Below are positions 27,508 to 36,734 of a stretch of DNA of 64,000 nt, piece after piece. Made by a program: the position numbers and the translations under genes. Source of the DNA: Clostridiaceae bacterium 14S0207 (GTDB lineage Bacteria; Bacillota; Clostridia; Clostridiales; Clostridiaceae); NCBI GenBank assembly GCA_003288255.1, contig CP026600.1, positions 930,001 to 994,000 on the forward strand, in the 5' to 3' direction. Position 1 is the stretch's first letter; every line of letters starts with the position of its first letter. Under the pieces are notes generated by a model that saw only the letters and a list, made by a program, of their open reading frames with translations, was not told the origin of the DNA and did not search any database.

Positions 27508-28001
27508 TTACTTAATTTTCATTTTTAATGTATGGTCAATAATTTTTTGAATTGTTGAACCACAACATTTTCCAAGAGGTTTTTAGTTAAACATTTTCCA
27601 TTTTTCATTGCTCCAGTTAGTTCTACGATATCTTTCATGTTTTTAGCGTCTTTGTTTAAAATTGCATTTGTAATCATTTCTTCTGTTACTTTATTACAGT
27701 AACAAATATATTTAGGACGAGCATCTTTTTTAAACCATATAGGAACGCTAAGATCCTTTTTATTAAAAATATGTGTATCTTTTTTATTAAAATAAACTAC
27801 ATTACAATCTTCATTTAAGCAAATGTAATATGGGGAACTTGTAACGAGATTTTGAAGATTCTCAAGCACAAGATGTTTAACTGTGACATGACTAACAAGT
27901 TGTGATTTTTCATTGCAACAAGGGCAATGAGAAAAGTTTTCCACCGAACTAGTAGAGGTTTTTGTACTTTCTCAACAAGATGTTGATTTTTGTTTTTCCA
28001 T
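27508..28001 (-). pseudogene. CopZ-like Fe-S/zinc protein gene with an in-frame TGA and a frameshift
   Basis: A GGAGG site precedes an ATG at 28001, but the tenth codon is TGA (27972-27974), right after a Cys codon. The frame then continues with HCPCCNEKS, ICLNEDCNVVYF and YICYCNKVTEEMI, matching two-domain CopZ-like proteins (zinc-binding N-domain plus BFD-type [2Fe-2S] domain). Near 27580 the frame leaves the family pattern; shifting by one base restores KNPLGKCCGSTIQKIID and a stop at 27508. Two lesions suggest decay. Translation from GTG 27944, or Sec insertion at the TGA, remain alternatives. Confidence 0.7.
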
Positions 28002-28207
28002 AGTAATTTCCTCCAGTGTATTTAGATGTATTAAAATTTAAAAACTATACTGATTAAAATTTTAAAAAATTTTTAATATATAAATAATAGAATATATTAA
28101 AAAAATAGTGTAATTAATGTGTGAAATTATAAGTTAATATCAGGATACTTAAAAGGTTAAAATTAAGTATAAATTTAAAATAATTATAAAATAAATTAAT
28201 ATATCCG

Positions 28208-28237
28208 TTGACAAATTCGATTTTATAATATTATAAT
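28208..28237 (+). promoter_or_regulatory. Promoter of the argS T-box transcript
   Basis: TTGACA, 18-bp spacer, TATAAT. Confidence 0.8.
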
Positions 28238-28244
28238 AGTTACT

Positions 28245-28570
28245 AACAAATAGAAATAAAAAAATTCAATGAAGAGGAAAGTACTTTTTTAGTATAGATT
28301 TCATAGCGAGCAGAGTAGAGTGGGAGTCTGCAGATCTTAAAGAAGGAAAAGAGCCTCGGAGAAGCTACTGGAAAGCAAATAAGTAGTATTTGTAAGTAAG
28401 GTATGCCGTAATAATGCGTTAAATTTTTAAGAGGACTAGGATAATTATAAATTTTATTAAATTATAATATAAATTTATGAAATTTAATTAAATACCTAAT
28501 AGGGTTATTTTAGTCAATTAGAGTGGTACCGCGATTTTACTCGTCTCTATTATAGAGATGAGTTTTTTTA
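28245..28570 (+). promoter_or_regulatory. T-box riboswitch leader of argS
   Basis: The leader contains the T-box sequence AGAGTGGTACCGCG (28520-28533), a Stem I region beginning GAAGAGGAAAGTA with a GCAGA/TCTGC hairpin, and the competing terminator at its 3' end. Uncharged tRNA, expected to be tRNA-Arg from the gene controlled, would pair with the T-box bulge and stop termination. I could not fix the specifier codon by eye. Confidence 0.9.
28540..28570 (+). terminator. T-box regulated terminator
   Basis: CTCGTCTCTA (28540-28549) and TAGAGATGAG (28553-28562) form a stem with one wobble, followed by seven T. Confidence 0.9.
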
Positions 28571-28654
28571 TATTCTTTTTTAATTTTAATGTATAAAATA
28601 AGTCTTATAAATTTGATTAAACTACTAATAGAATAATAAATTGGAGGTTTTAAA

Positions 28655-30346
28655 ATGGATTATAAAAAAATAATAGCTGAAAATATAGGAAATCTTGTAG
28701 AATTAGATAAAGAAACTTTGGAAAAATTAATTGAAATACCACCTCAATCAGAAATGGGAGATTATGCATTTCCTTGTTTCCAACTTGCTAAAACTTTAAG
28801 AAAAGCACCTCAGATGATAGCTGCAGACCTTAAAGAAAAACTTACAATAGAAGGATTTGAAAAAATTGAAAATATGGGACCATATTTAAACTTCTTTGTA
28901 AATAAGGGTGAATTTTCTAAGAATGTTATAGAAAAAGTATTAAAAGAAAATGAAAGTTATGGTCATACTAAAGTAGGAGAGGGAAAAAATGTTATAGTTG
29001 AGTTCTCTTCTCCAAATATTGCAAAACCATTTCACGTAGGTCACTTATTTAGTACAGCTGTAGGAAATTCACTTTATAAAATTCTTTCAGCACAAGGATT
29101 TGATTGTACTAGAATCAATCACTTAGGGGATTGGGGAACTCAATTTGGTAAGTTAATCTCAGCTTATGAAAGATGGGTAGACGAAGAAGCTTTAGAGAAA
29201 GATCCAATAACAGAACTTTTAAGAATATATGTTAAATTCCATGATGTTGCAGAGGAACAACCAGAATTAGAAGATGAAGCTAGAATGCACTTCAAGAAAC
29301 TTGAAGATGGTGAAGAATATGAAACTAAGCTTTGGAAGAGATTCAGAGATTTAAGTTTAAAAGAATTCTCTAAAGTTTATGAAATGCTTAATGTAGAATT
29401 TGATTCATACAATGGAGAAAGTTTCTATAGTGATAAAATGCCAGCTATAGTTGAACATTTTGAAAAATCTGGAGTATTAACTGAAAGTAATGGTGCACAG
29501 GTTGTTATGCTTGATGAATACAATATGCCACCATGTATTCTTAAGAAATCAGATGGAGCAACTATTTATGCAACACGTGATTTAGCAGCTGCAAAATACA
29601 GAAAAGATACTTATGACTTCCATAAGAATATATATGTAGTTGGTAAGGACCAATGTTTACATTTTAGACAATTCTTTACAGCATTAAAACTTGCTGGATT
29701 TGATTGGGCAGATGATTGTATACATGTTCCATTTGGACTTGTAAGATTTGCAGATAAGAAGTTATCTACAAGAAAAGGTGATGTAATCTTATTAGAACAA
29801 TTATTACAAGAGGCAATAGATAAAACTCTTGAAGTTATAAATGATAAAAATCCAAATCTTGAAAATAAAGAAGAAGTTGCTAAGAAAGTTGGTATAGGGG
29901 CAGTAGTATTTACCTACTTAAAAAATAGTAGGGAAAAAGATATAATATTTAATTGGAATGATATCCTAAGCTTTGATGGAGAAACTGGTCCATATGTTCA
30001 ATATACTTATGCACGTGGTAAGAGTATATTAAGAAAAGTAGGAGAAGCAAAGGGAGAAGTAAACCTTAATTTATTAACTTCAAAAGAGGAATTTGGAATT
30101 GTAAAAGAGTTATCAAACTTCCATAAAGCAATAGTTACAGCAACAGAGAGATTAGAACCTAGTGTAATTTCAAGATATGTATTAGATGTAGCTCAAGCAT
30201 TTAATAGATTCTATAACAATTGTAATATTGCTAATACTGAAGATGAAATACTTAAAAATACAAGAATTGAACTTGTTGAAGCAACTTGCATAGTAATTAA
30301 AAATGCTCTAGAATTATTAGGAATAGATGTAGTTGAAAAAATGTAA
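28655..30346 (+). CDS. argS: Arginyl-tRNA synthetase
   Basis: The 563-aa class I synthetase has the HIGH-type motif in [16 protein letters not shown], the ArgRS block [13 protein letters not shown], a KMSKS-like KKLSTRKGD and the C-terminal anticodon-binding ending in [18 protein letters not shown]. Length and order are normal. It is controlled by the T-box leader in front. Confidence 0.97.
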   Translation: MDYKKIIAENIGNLVELDKETLEKLIEIPPQSEMGDYAFPCFQLAKTLRKAPQMIAADLKEKLTIEGFEKIENMGPYLNFFVNKGEFSKNVIEKVLKENESYGHTKVGEGKNVIVEFSSPNIAKPFHVGHLFSTAVGNSLYKILSAQGFDCTRINHLGDWGTQFGKLISAYERWVDEEALEKDPITELLRIYVKFHDVAEEQPELEDEARMHFKKLEDGEEYETKLWKRFRDLSLKEFSKVYEMLNVEFDSYNGESFYSDKMPAIVEHFEKSGVLTESNGAQVVMLDEYNMPPCILKKSDGATIYATRDLAAAKYRKDTYDFHKNIYVVGKDQCLHFRQFFTALKLAGFDWADDCIHVPFGLVRFADKKLSTRKGDVILLEQLLQEAIDKTLEVINDKNPNLENKEEVAKKVGIGAVVFTYLKNSREKDIIFNWNDILSFDGETGPYVQYTYARGKSILRKVGEAKGEVNLNLLTSKEEFGIVKELSNFHKAIVTATERLEPSVISRYVLDVAQAFNRFYNNCNIANTEDEILKNTRIELVEATCIVIKNALELLGIDVVEKM

Positions 30347-30366
30347 TTTACTTTTATGATTGTATA

Positions 30367-30396
30367 AAAACCACCCTTTTAATTAGGGTGGTTTTA
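30367..30396 (+). terminator. Terminator of argS
   Basis: AAAACCACCCT and AGGGTGGTTTT form an 11-bp stem with a short loop. Confidence 0.85.
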
Positions 30397-30468
30397 AATT
30401 GAGCATGAATTTTAAATGGTTTTAGTGTATAATAACATATGATGACCTAATTAGTTTGGAGGAAGAGG

Positions 30469-31266
30469 ATGTATATTAGAGAATATAATGATGAGTTAGT
30501 GGTACCTAGTGAGGTATATGAAAGGTATGATTTATCAAAAATAGCATTTTTTGATATAGAAACCACTGGCTTTAATAAAGTAAATGATGTAATAATGTTA
30601 GTATCTTTAGGATATTATACTGAAGAAAAGAAGTTTTATACAAAACAATATTATGCAGAATACATAGAAGATGAAGAGTGTATAATGGAAGAATTCAAAA
30701 AAGATATTGACGGATTTGATTATTGGTGTTCATATAACGGAATAGCTTTTGATGAACCTTATGTGAAAAAGAAAATGGAGATGCATAAAATTGAATTTAA
30801 AGCTCCAAGTAATCATATAGATTTATACAGACTTATAAAACCTTATTATACTCAATTTGGATTACATAGATGTAATCTAAAAACTATTGAAAAATATCTA
30901 GGTATAAAAAGAAGAGATCAAATTGACGGTGGATTAAGTGCTCAATTATATAAACAATATTTGTATACTAATAATGATGACATAAGGGATACTATAATGT
31001 TACACAACTATGAAGACGTATTAAATCTTCCAATTCTTTTTAATCTTATATATAAGATAGATACTGACCCAAGTATTATAAAAGAACCAGGAATTACAGA
31101 AAATCAGTTAAGATATATAAAATCACTTATACATAAAAATGACATTAAGTTAAAGACAGACCTTAAAAATATTTCTAAGAAAGCAGCATCAAGAGCAATA
31201 GATACTATACTAAAAGGTAATTTAGACGCAGAAAATATAGATTTTATAATAAAAGACACTTATTAA
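30469..31266 (+). CDS. YprB-like RNase-H-fold exonuclease
   Basis: The 265-aa protein has an exonuclease I motif FFDIETTGFN (Asp29, Glu31), a middle SYNGIAFDEPYV and a late HNYEDVLNL, i.e. the DEDD exonuclease pattern of the YprB family. A C-terminal helical tail follows. It probably degrades or trims nucleic acid 3' ends; the substrate is unknown. It forms its own transcript between two terminators. Confidence 0.85.
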   Translation: MYIREYNDELVVPSEVYERYDLSKIAFFDIETTGFNKVNDVIMLVSLGYYTEEKKFYTKQYYAEYIEDEECIMEEFKKDIDGFDYWCSYNGIAFDEPYVKKKMEMHKIEFKAPSNHIDLYRLIKPYYTQFGLHRCNLKTIEKYLGIKRRDQIDGGLSAQLYKQYLYTNNDDIRDTIMLHNYEDVLNLPILFNLIYKIDTDPSIIKEPGITENQLRYIKSLIHKNDIKLKTDLKNISKKAASRAIDTILKGNLDAENIDFIIKDTY

Positions 31267-31270
31267 AAAT

Positions 31271-31320
31271 ATTCACCCTGTTTTACATAGACACAAAGTT
31301 CTATTTAAAACAGGGTGAAT
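31271..31320. terminator. Bidirectional terminator
   Basis: ATTCACCCTGTTTTA and TAAAACAGGGTGAAT form a perfect 15-bp stem, with a further ATAG/CTAT pairing within the loop. Confidence 0.85.
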
Positions 31321-31356
31321 TATTTTATTTATATTTAAGTATTATATTTTTAAATA

Positions 31357-31566
31357 TTATTTTTCATTTTTATCAAAGTTTTCAGGTACATTATTTTTTT
31401 TTAGAGAAGTTGTATCAATAGTAATATAGTTATTATTACACTTAGAACAACCAGAACAGTTACCACTACAAGAGCTACAACCTTCGCCTTTTATTTGTTT
31501 TCTTACATGATTACCTAAGATGTATAAGGATATTACAACTAAAATACCGACTATTACATAATCCAT
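31357..31566 (-). CDS. FeoB-associated Cys-rich membrane protein
   Basis: The 69-aa protein has one N-terminal helix (YVIVGILVVISLYILGNHV) followed by GCSSCSGNCSGCSKC. This matches the small Cys-rich proteins found after FeoB in Firmicutes. It lies 20 nt after feoB and probably helps bind or hand over iron at the membrane. Confidence 0.9.
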   Translation of the reverse strand: MDYVIVGILVVISLYILGNHVRKQIKGEGCSSCSGNCSGCSKCNNNYITIDTTSLKKNNVPENFDKNEK

Positions 31567-31586
31567 AAAATTTAACCTCCATAAAA

Positions 31587-33350
31587 TTATAAGATAAAAC
31601 TAATCAAATTATAGGCTAAAAATGAAACAAACCATGCTAGTATAAGTTGATAAAGCACCGAAAAAATTGCCATTTTACCGCCATATTCTTTTTTCATGGT
31701 TGCAATAACTGAAACACATGGAGTGTATAAAAGTACGAATACTAAAAAACTTATTGCAGAAGCTGTAGTAAAGAAATTTGGAAGTAAAACTTTTAAATTT
31801 GCACCATATATAATTTCCATAGTACTTACAACTACTTCTTTTGCCATTACTCCAGTTAAAATGGCAACAGAATTTTGCCATTTTCCAAAGCCAAGAGGTA
31901 TAAATATAGGATTAATAACTTTTCCTATATAACAAAGGAAACTATCATTTATATTAACCATGCCTGTAAAGTTAAAGTTAGATAAGAACCATACAACAAC
32001 AGATATAGCAAAAATAATAGTTCCAGCTTTTTTAATAAACCCCTTGCCTTTATCTATAGTATGGTTTAATAAATTTTTTCCTTCAGGTAATTTATAATCT
32101 GGCATTTCTATAATAAAGGGTTCCTCATCTTTTTTAAATAATGTGTTTTTAAAGAGAATTCCTATTAAAAATGCAAGTGCAATTCCTAAAAGATATAGAA
32201 TAAACACTATTAAAGTGGGATATTTAGGAAAAAATACAGAAGTAAATAGTGCATATACAGGAAGTCTTGCATTACAAGACATTAAGGGTACTAATAATGC
32301 AGTAAGTTTTCTATCTTTTTCACTTTCTAAAGTTCTAGCTGACATGATACCAGGAACAGAACATCCAAATCCTACTATAAGAGGAATAAAAGCCTTTCCT
32401 GATAATCCCATTTTCCTCATTAACTTATCCATAATTAAGGCGGCCCTAGACATATATCCACTATCTTCTAAAATAGATATACCGAAAAATAAAGTCATTA
32501 TAATTGGAACAAAAACTAGTATTGAACCAACACCAGACACGATACCATCAATAATTAGAGAAGATAAAAATGGTTTGGTACCTGATAATAAGTTGTGTAG
32601 ATAGGGGATTAATAAGTTATTTAATCCTTTATCTAACAAATCAGAAAGAGGTTGTCCAACCCAACTAAAGGTTAACTTAAATATTAAAAACATAATTAAA
32701 AAGAAAATAGGAAAAGCTAAAAATTTATTTAAAACTATTTTATCAATTTTTTCAGTAAAAGATGGTTTTCCAAGATCTTTTTTTGTTACACATCCTTTTA
32801 AAAGTTTTTCGATATTAGCATAAGTTTCTTTTTCGCTAGTATAATTCTCAAGTTTCATACAGTTTATATCTAAAAAATCTTTGTTTTTTACACAGGCAAT
32901 AAGTTCCTTAATGCCTGTGTTTCTACAGGCTACGATAGGAAGTACTCTAATACCCAGAGATTCTTCTAAAGCTTTACAATCTACAAAGATACCTTTTTCT
33001 TCCGCAGCATCTAACATATTAACAATTAAAATAATAGGTTTATTAAATTGTTTAAGTTCGGAAGTTAAATACAAGTTACGATCTAAGTTTGATGCATCAA
33101 CTATATTAAGTATTAAACTAACATCTTCTTGTTCTAAAAAATTTTTAGATACTTTTTCTTCATTTGAATAAGTATCCATTGCATATATGCCAGGCAAGTC
33201 CACTATTTTATTATCATCATTAAGAAAACCTTCTTTTTTATCTACAGTTACTCCAGCCCAATTACCAACATATTGTTTAGAATGAGTAAGAGTGTTGAAA
33301 AGAGTAGTTTTACCAACATTAGGGTTACCTACTAGGGCTATTACATTCAT
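31587..33350 (-). CDS. feoB: Ferrous iron transporter FeoB, operon 2
   Basis: The 587-aa protein has GNPNVGKTTLFN (G1), YVGNWAGVTVDKKEG (G2), DLPGIYAM (G3), NMLD (G4), then Gate repeats with GFGCSVPGIMSARTLES and GVMAKEVVVSTME. It is about 90 residues shorter than the operon 1 FeoB, mainly between the G domain and the membrane part. An upstream TTG lies inside the AGGAGG site, so the ATG is the start. It begins just after the feoA stop. Confidence 0.97.
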   Translation of the reverse strand: MNVIALVGNPNVGKTTLFNTLTHSKQYVGNWAGVTVDKKEGFLNDDNKIVDLPGIYAMDTYSNEEKVSKNFLEQEDVSLILNIVDASNLDRNLYLTSELKQFNKPIILIVNMLDAAEEKGIFVDCKALEESLGIRVLPIVACRNTGIKELIACVKNKDFLDINCMKLENYTSEKETYANIEKLLKGCVTKKDLGKPSFTEKIDKIVLNKFLAFPIFFLIMFLIFKLTFSWVGQPLSDLLDKGLNNLLIPYLHNLLSGTKPFLSSLIIDGIVSGVGSILVFVPIIMTLFFGISILEDSGYMSRAALIMDKLMRKMGLSGKAFIPLIVGFGCSVPGIMSARTLESEKDRKLTALLVPLMSCNARLPVYALFTSVFFPKYPTLIVFILYLLGIALAFLIGILFKNTLFKKDEEPFIIEMPDYKLPEGKNLLNHTIDKGKGFIKKAGTIIFAISVVVWFLSNFNFTGMVNINDSFLCYIGKVINPIFIPLGFGKWQNSVAILTGVMAKEVVVSTMEIIYGANLKVLLPNFFTTASAISFLVFVLLYTPCVSVIATMKKEYGGKMAIFSVLYQLILAWFVSFLAYNLISFIL

Positions 33351-33351
33351 A

Positions 33352-33576
33352 TTATGCCTCCTCAATTAAAATGTTTTTAGCATCTTTTTTTCTAAGAGCT
33401 ATATTAAAACCTCTTATATTAAATACTAGAGGATCACCAAGTGGTGCTTTATTTGTTAAAGAAATTTTAGTTCCTTCTATGCAACCTAAAGCATGAAGTC
33501 TTTTTATTAATTTTTTATCACCATCTATACGATATATTAGGGCCGTATCCCCTATTTTTAAGTCACAAATGCACAT
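33352..33576 (-). CDS. feoA: Ferrous iron transport protein A (FeoA), operon 2
   Basis: The 74-aa protein has LIKRLHALGCIEGTKISL and NKAPLGDPLVFNIRGFNIALRKKDAKNI, the FeoA pattern. Two consecutive ATG codons follow a GAGGTG site; the second has the better spacing. It is translationally coupled to feoB. Confidence 0.93.
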   Translation of the reverse strand: MCICDLKIGDTALIYRIDGDKKLIKRLHALGCIEGTKISLTNKAPLGDPLVFNIRGFNIALRKKDAKNILIEEA

Positions 33577-33592
33577 CATTATCACCTCGTAA

Positions 33593-33607
33593 TGAAAATA
33601 GTTATCA
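33593..33607 (-). promoter_or_regulatory. Fur-type operator of feo operon 2
   Basis: On the minus strand TGATAACTATTTTCA matches the 7-1-7 Fur consensus except at two positions. It lies just downstream of the -10 box. Confidence 0.65.
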
Positions 33608-33616
33608 AGTAAATAA

Positions 33617-33645
33617 ATTTTATCATCTATAGGGGTATAAGTCAA
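33617..33645 (-). promoter_or_regulatory. Promoter of feo operon 2
   Basis: On the minus strand: TTGACT, 17-bp spacer, TAAAAT. Confidence 0.75.
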
Positions 33646-33742
33646 TGTTTTATTAGGGTTAGGCAGTTGTTATAAGCCTTATAGAAGTTCATTTTAAACT
33701 GATTATAAAAAAACAAATTAAATAAAAGATTATTAATAAAGG

Positions 33743-33771
33743 TTTTCACTATTCCAAATTTATAGTATACT
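33743..33771 (+). promoter_or_regulatory. Promoter of the second RNase-H-fold gene
   Basis: TTTTCA, 17-bp spacer, TATACT, about 34 bp before the start codon. Confidence 0.55.
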
Positions 33772-33804
33772 TAATAAGGAATAGATTTAGGAAAGAGTGG
33801 TAAG

Positions 33805-34452
33805 ATGATAATTATAAACAAAACTATAAAAGTAGGTGAAATAGAAAAAAACAATGTTTTAAAGATAGAGAATCAGTGGGATGCCTATAAAAATAGTGTG
33901 TTTTTAGATTTAGAACATTATGTTTATAAAAAACCAAAATGTATAGGAGTTTTTGGTGTATGTTTTTATGATGAAGAACAAGATTCTTTGATTTTTACTC
34001 AGTTTATGATAGAGAGTAAAAAAGATGAAGATAAAATTTTATATAAAGCCTACAAATATTTAAAATATTGTAAGATGGATTTAAAGAAAACTAATATGGT
34101 CACATTTTCAGGGAATAATGATTACACAGTTATAGATTATCTTTTTGAACAAAGAAAAATTCCAATGAAGGTAAAAACATATTTTAATGAAATAGATCTT
34201 CAAAAATGCTATGAAAAGGTTAAAAAGGAAAGCATAGGGCTTAAAAATTTAGAGAAACTTTTTGATATAGAGAGAGAAGGAGAAGTAATTAGTGGAATGA
34301 ATCTTGCTAAAACTATTAATAAGATTACGAAGGATGAAGATTATATTCATAATATGCCAATAGCAAAGTTGCAAAATATTCTTTTATATAATGAGCAAGA
34401 TGTTGTAAATTTATTTAAAATTTACACTAACTGGAATAAATATATAAAATAA
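33805..34452 (+). CDS. RNase-H-fold protein related to YprB, variant active site
   Basis: The 215-aa protein has VFLDLEHYVYKKPKCIGVFGVCFY where the exonuclease I motif DIETTG is expected, then TFSGNNDYTVIDYL and the late LLYNEQDVVNLFKIY. The Asp and Glu of motif I are kept but the surrounding residues differ. Fold and motif order match the protein encoded at 30.5 kb. Activity is uncertain. Confidence 0.7.
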   Translation: MIIINKTIKVGEIEKNNVLKIENQWDAYKNSVFLDLEHYVYKKPKCIGVFGVCFYDEEQDSLIFTQFMIESKKDEDKILYKAYKYLKYCKMDLKKTNMVTFSGNNDYTVIDYLFEQRKIPMKVKTYFNEIDLQKCYEKVKKESIGLKNLEKLFDIEREGEVISGMNLAKTINKITKDEDYIHNMPIAKLQNILLYNEQDVVNLFKIYTNWNKYIK

Positions 34453-34483
34453 AGCTTTAAGGAGTTTTTTCCTTAAAGCTTTT
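34451..34483 (+). terminator. Terminator
   Basis: AAAGCTTTAAGGA and TCCTTAAAGCTTT form a 13-bp stem, followed by a T-rich run. The stem starts inside the stop codon of the gene. Confidence 0.85.
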
Positions 34484-34701
34484 ATATTTTATGAAGTTTT
34501 ATTTTAAAATTATTTATTATTTGTTTTGAAAATTCAAAATATGGTATAATAAAATATGTATAAATACAATTCCTTACATATTAGGATGAAATATTAAAAG
34601 AATGTTTAAAAAAATATAAAATGGGTACAAATTAAGATATACAAGATAAATGAAATAATGTAAAAAAATATAATATTATTAGGAGAAAGGATAGTTTAGA
34701 A

Positions 34702-35241
34702 ATGAGGCGAAATTTAAAATTTGCATTAATTCTCAAGAACGATAAAAAAGTAAAGCATTTAGAAGAACTTAAATGTAATTTAGATATGGATAAAATATTA
34801 GAGTATTATAAAAATGGTCAATTACAGAGATGGTTAAAACAAAATAATTATTTGGAATACTATGATAAAGTGCAAAATTTAAAAGAAGAAGTAGATAAAT
34901 ATTTAGTCCGTTCTCTAGAAAATATCTTATTAGATAAAGTTAAAGTAGAAGAAAAATTATTTTCGCCAATAAAAAAAATAGAATTAAAAGACCTAAATTT
35001 AAGCACAGAAAATATAAAAGAATCTTGTAAATATGAAGACTTAAAAACAGAACAAGAAATAGCAGTAGGATATAAGGAAGATAATAAAAAAATAATATAT
35101 AAAACCAAAGATGAATTTTTAAAAAATGATTATCAATTCCAAATAATGAAAGAAATTGTAAAGGATTCAAAAAGTTTAGAACTATTAAAGAATTATTATT
35201 TAAAGGTATTGCAAGATAAAAAACATATTAAATTTATATAA
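34702..35241 (+). CDS. Unknown protein at the head of the pilus-like cluster
   Basis: The 179-aa product is soluble, charged and mostly helical. Near its N-terminus is ILEYYKNGQLQRWLKQNNYL, a helix recalling the YxxGxLxxWL segment that opens assorted unrelated proteins and gives no function. I do not recognise the family. It lies 75 nt before the AAA ATPase gene with no terminator between, so it is probably cotranscribed with it. Confidence 0.65.
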   Translation: MRRNLKFALILKNDKKVKHLEELKCNLDMDKILEYYKNGQLQRWLKQNNYLEYYDKVQNLKEEVDKYLVRSLENILLDKVKVEEKLFSPIKKIELKDLNLSTENIKESCKYEDLKTEQEIAVGYKEDNKKIIYKTKDEFLKNDYQFQIMKEIVKDSKSLELLKNYYLKVLQDKKHIKFI

Positions 35242-35316
35242 AAGACATTTAATTAGAAGAGTAAGAAATACAAGATGAAAATGTATTAACTTTTTTATAG
35301 AAAGGTTTGATAATCT

Positions 35317-36717
35317 ATGTTAGATAAAGAGATTATAAAGAAAATAAGTTTATATATAGATGCACAATATCCTGTAATACATTTAGATACCTATGAAGAT
35401 ATAAGGATAGATAGGATATTAAATAAAGTATGTAAGGAATATGAAGTCTATGAATACAATAGTTCTAATGGATTAATGGATTTTAAAAAGAAAGCTTGTA
35501 TAAAAGAAGATATTAAGGATTTAGAGGTTATTTTAGATTATTTTAATAAATTAAATCCATCCATTTTAAATGGAAAGGTTCTTGTTATAAAAGACATAAA
35601 ACAGTATTTTAGTAATCATAATATCATATTAAAACTAGAAAACCTTGTAAAATTAGTTTTAAAAGGTATAGATTTTAAAATTTTTTTATCAGGAGTTATA
35701 AGTGAATTTCCAGAAGAAATTAAGGAATATATAACAACTGTTAAGTTTAGAACTATGAATATATATGAAATTCAGGAAGTTATTAATAACTTTATATTAG
35801 AATATAATATTGAATTTGTTGATAATCATTTTATAGAAGAATTATGTGTTTTGCTAAAGGGATTTACAGAATATGAAATAGAGAATGTATTATCACTTGC
35901 TTATGTAACTTATGGAGAATTAAGTTACAAAGTAAAGGATTTAATTTTAAGTGAAAAAATAAATATAACTGAAAAATCTAATATATTCACTTTAATAAAT
36001 GATAAGGTTAGTTTTGATGAAATTGGGGGATTACATAGATTAAAGATATGGATAAAAAATAAATCTATAATATATGATGAAATTTGCACTAAAAAGCCTA
36101 CTGAAATAAACATAGATATACCAAAAGGTGTTTGTATTGTAGGAGATGCTGGAAGTGGTAAATCTTCATTTGTTAAGGCTACTTCTAAATTATTTAATAT
36201 TCCACTTTTAAAGTTAGATAACATGAAATTAAAACAAATGAGATTTAATAAAGGTGGGGTAAAATATAGAATAGACAAGATTATTAGTTATTTAGAGAGA
36301 TTTTCACCATGTGTTTTATGGATAAATGAAATAGAACTTGATGATAAATATTTTATAAAGTATTTATTGGAAATTATAAGAGAAAAACAGATTTTTGTAT
36401 TTACAATGATTACTTCAGAAAATAAAGAAAATCAGTTCAAAGATTTTATACTTAAAAAGTTAGTGGATGATATTTTTATTTTAGAACCATTGAATGAAAA
36501 GGAAAGAACTGAAATTTTAAATATACATTTAAAAAAGAGATTTAAAGATATAAATAATATAGATATAAATTATATTTCTAAAATTACAGAGGGATTAAAT
36601 GGTGTTTTAATTGAAAAAATAGTTAAAGATGCTTTAGAAAATTCAATTATAGAAGATAAAGAGAATATTAATACAGAAGATATAGTGGAGATAGTAAATT
36701 ATAATAAGCTAAAGTAA
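35317..36717 (+). CDS. Ycf46-like AAA ATPase with altered Walker B
   Basis: The 466-aa protein starts with a regulatory domain (IDAQYPVIHLDTYEDIRIDRIL) like Ycf46-type ATPases, followed by a AAA module: VSFDEIGGLHRLKIWI, Walker A GDAGSGKS (276-283) and Walker B VLWINEIE (333-340). The usual Walker B Asp is Asn (Asn337) while the catalytic Glu338 is kept. The stop lies 17 nt before pilT. Its role may be tied to the pilus cluster, but this is inference from position. Confidence 0.75.
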   Translation: MLDKEIIKKISLYIDAQYPVIHLDTYEDIRIDRILNKVCKEYEVYEYNSSNGLMDFKKKACIKEDIKDLEVILDYFNKLNPSILNGKVLVIKDIKQYFSNHNIILKLENLVKLVLKGIDFKIFLSGVISEFPEEIKEYITTVKFRTMNIYEIQEVINNFILEYNIEFVDNHFIEELCVLLKGFTEYEIENVLSLAYVTYGELSYKVKDLILSEKINITEKSNIFTLINDKVSFDEIGGLHRLKIWIKNKSIIYDEICTKKPTEINIDIPKGVCIVGDAGSGKSSFVKATSKLFNIPLLKLDNMKLKQMRFNKGGVKYRIDKIISYLERFSPCVLWINEIELDDKYFIKYLLEIIREKQIFVFTMITSENKENQFKDFILKKLVDDIFILEPLNEKERTEILNIHLKKRFKDINNIDINYISKITEGLNGVLIEKIVKDALENSIIEDKENINTEDIVEIVNYNKLK

Positions 36718-36734
36718 AAGGTGGCTTGTTTAAT

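Noticed and set aside
27960-27974. Selenocysteine as the leading explanation of the in-frame TGA
   Set aside because: No convincing SECIS hairpin is seen at the right distance, and a second lesion lies in the 3' part of the gene; it is kept only as an alternative.
30469-34452. The two RNase-H-fold genes as one duplicated operon
   Set aside because: They are separated by the minus-strand feo operon, have different promoters and share only fold-level motifs.
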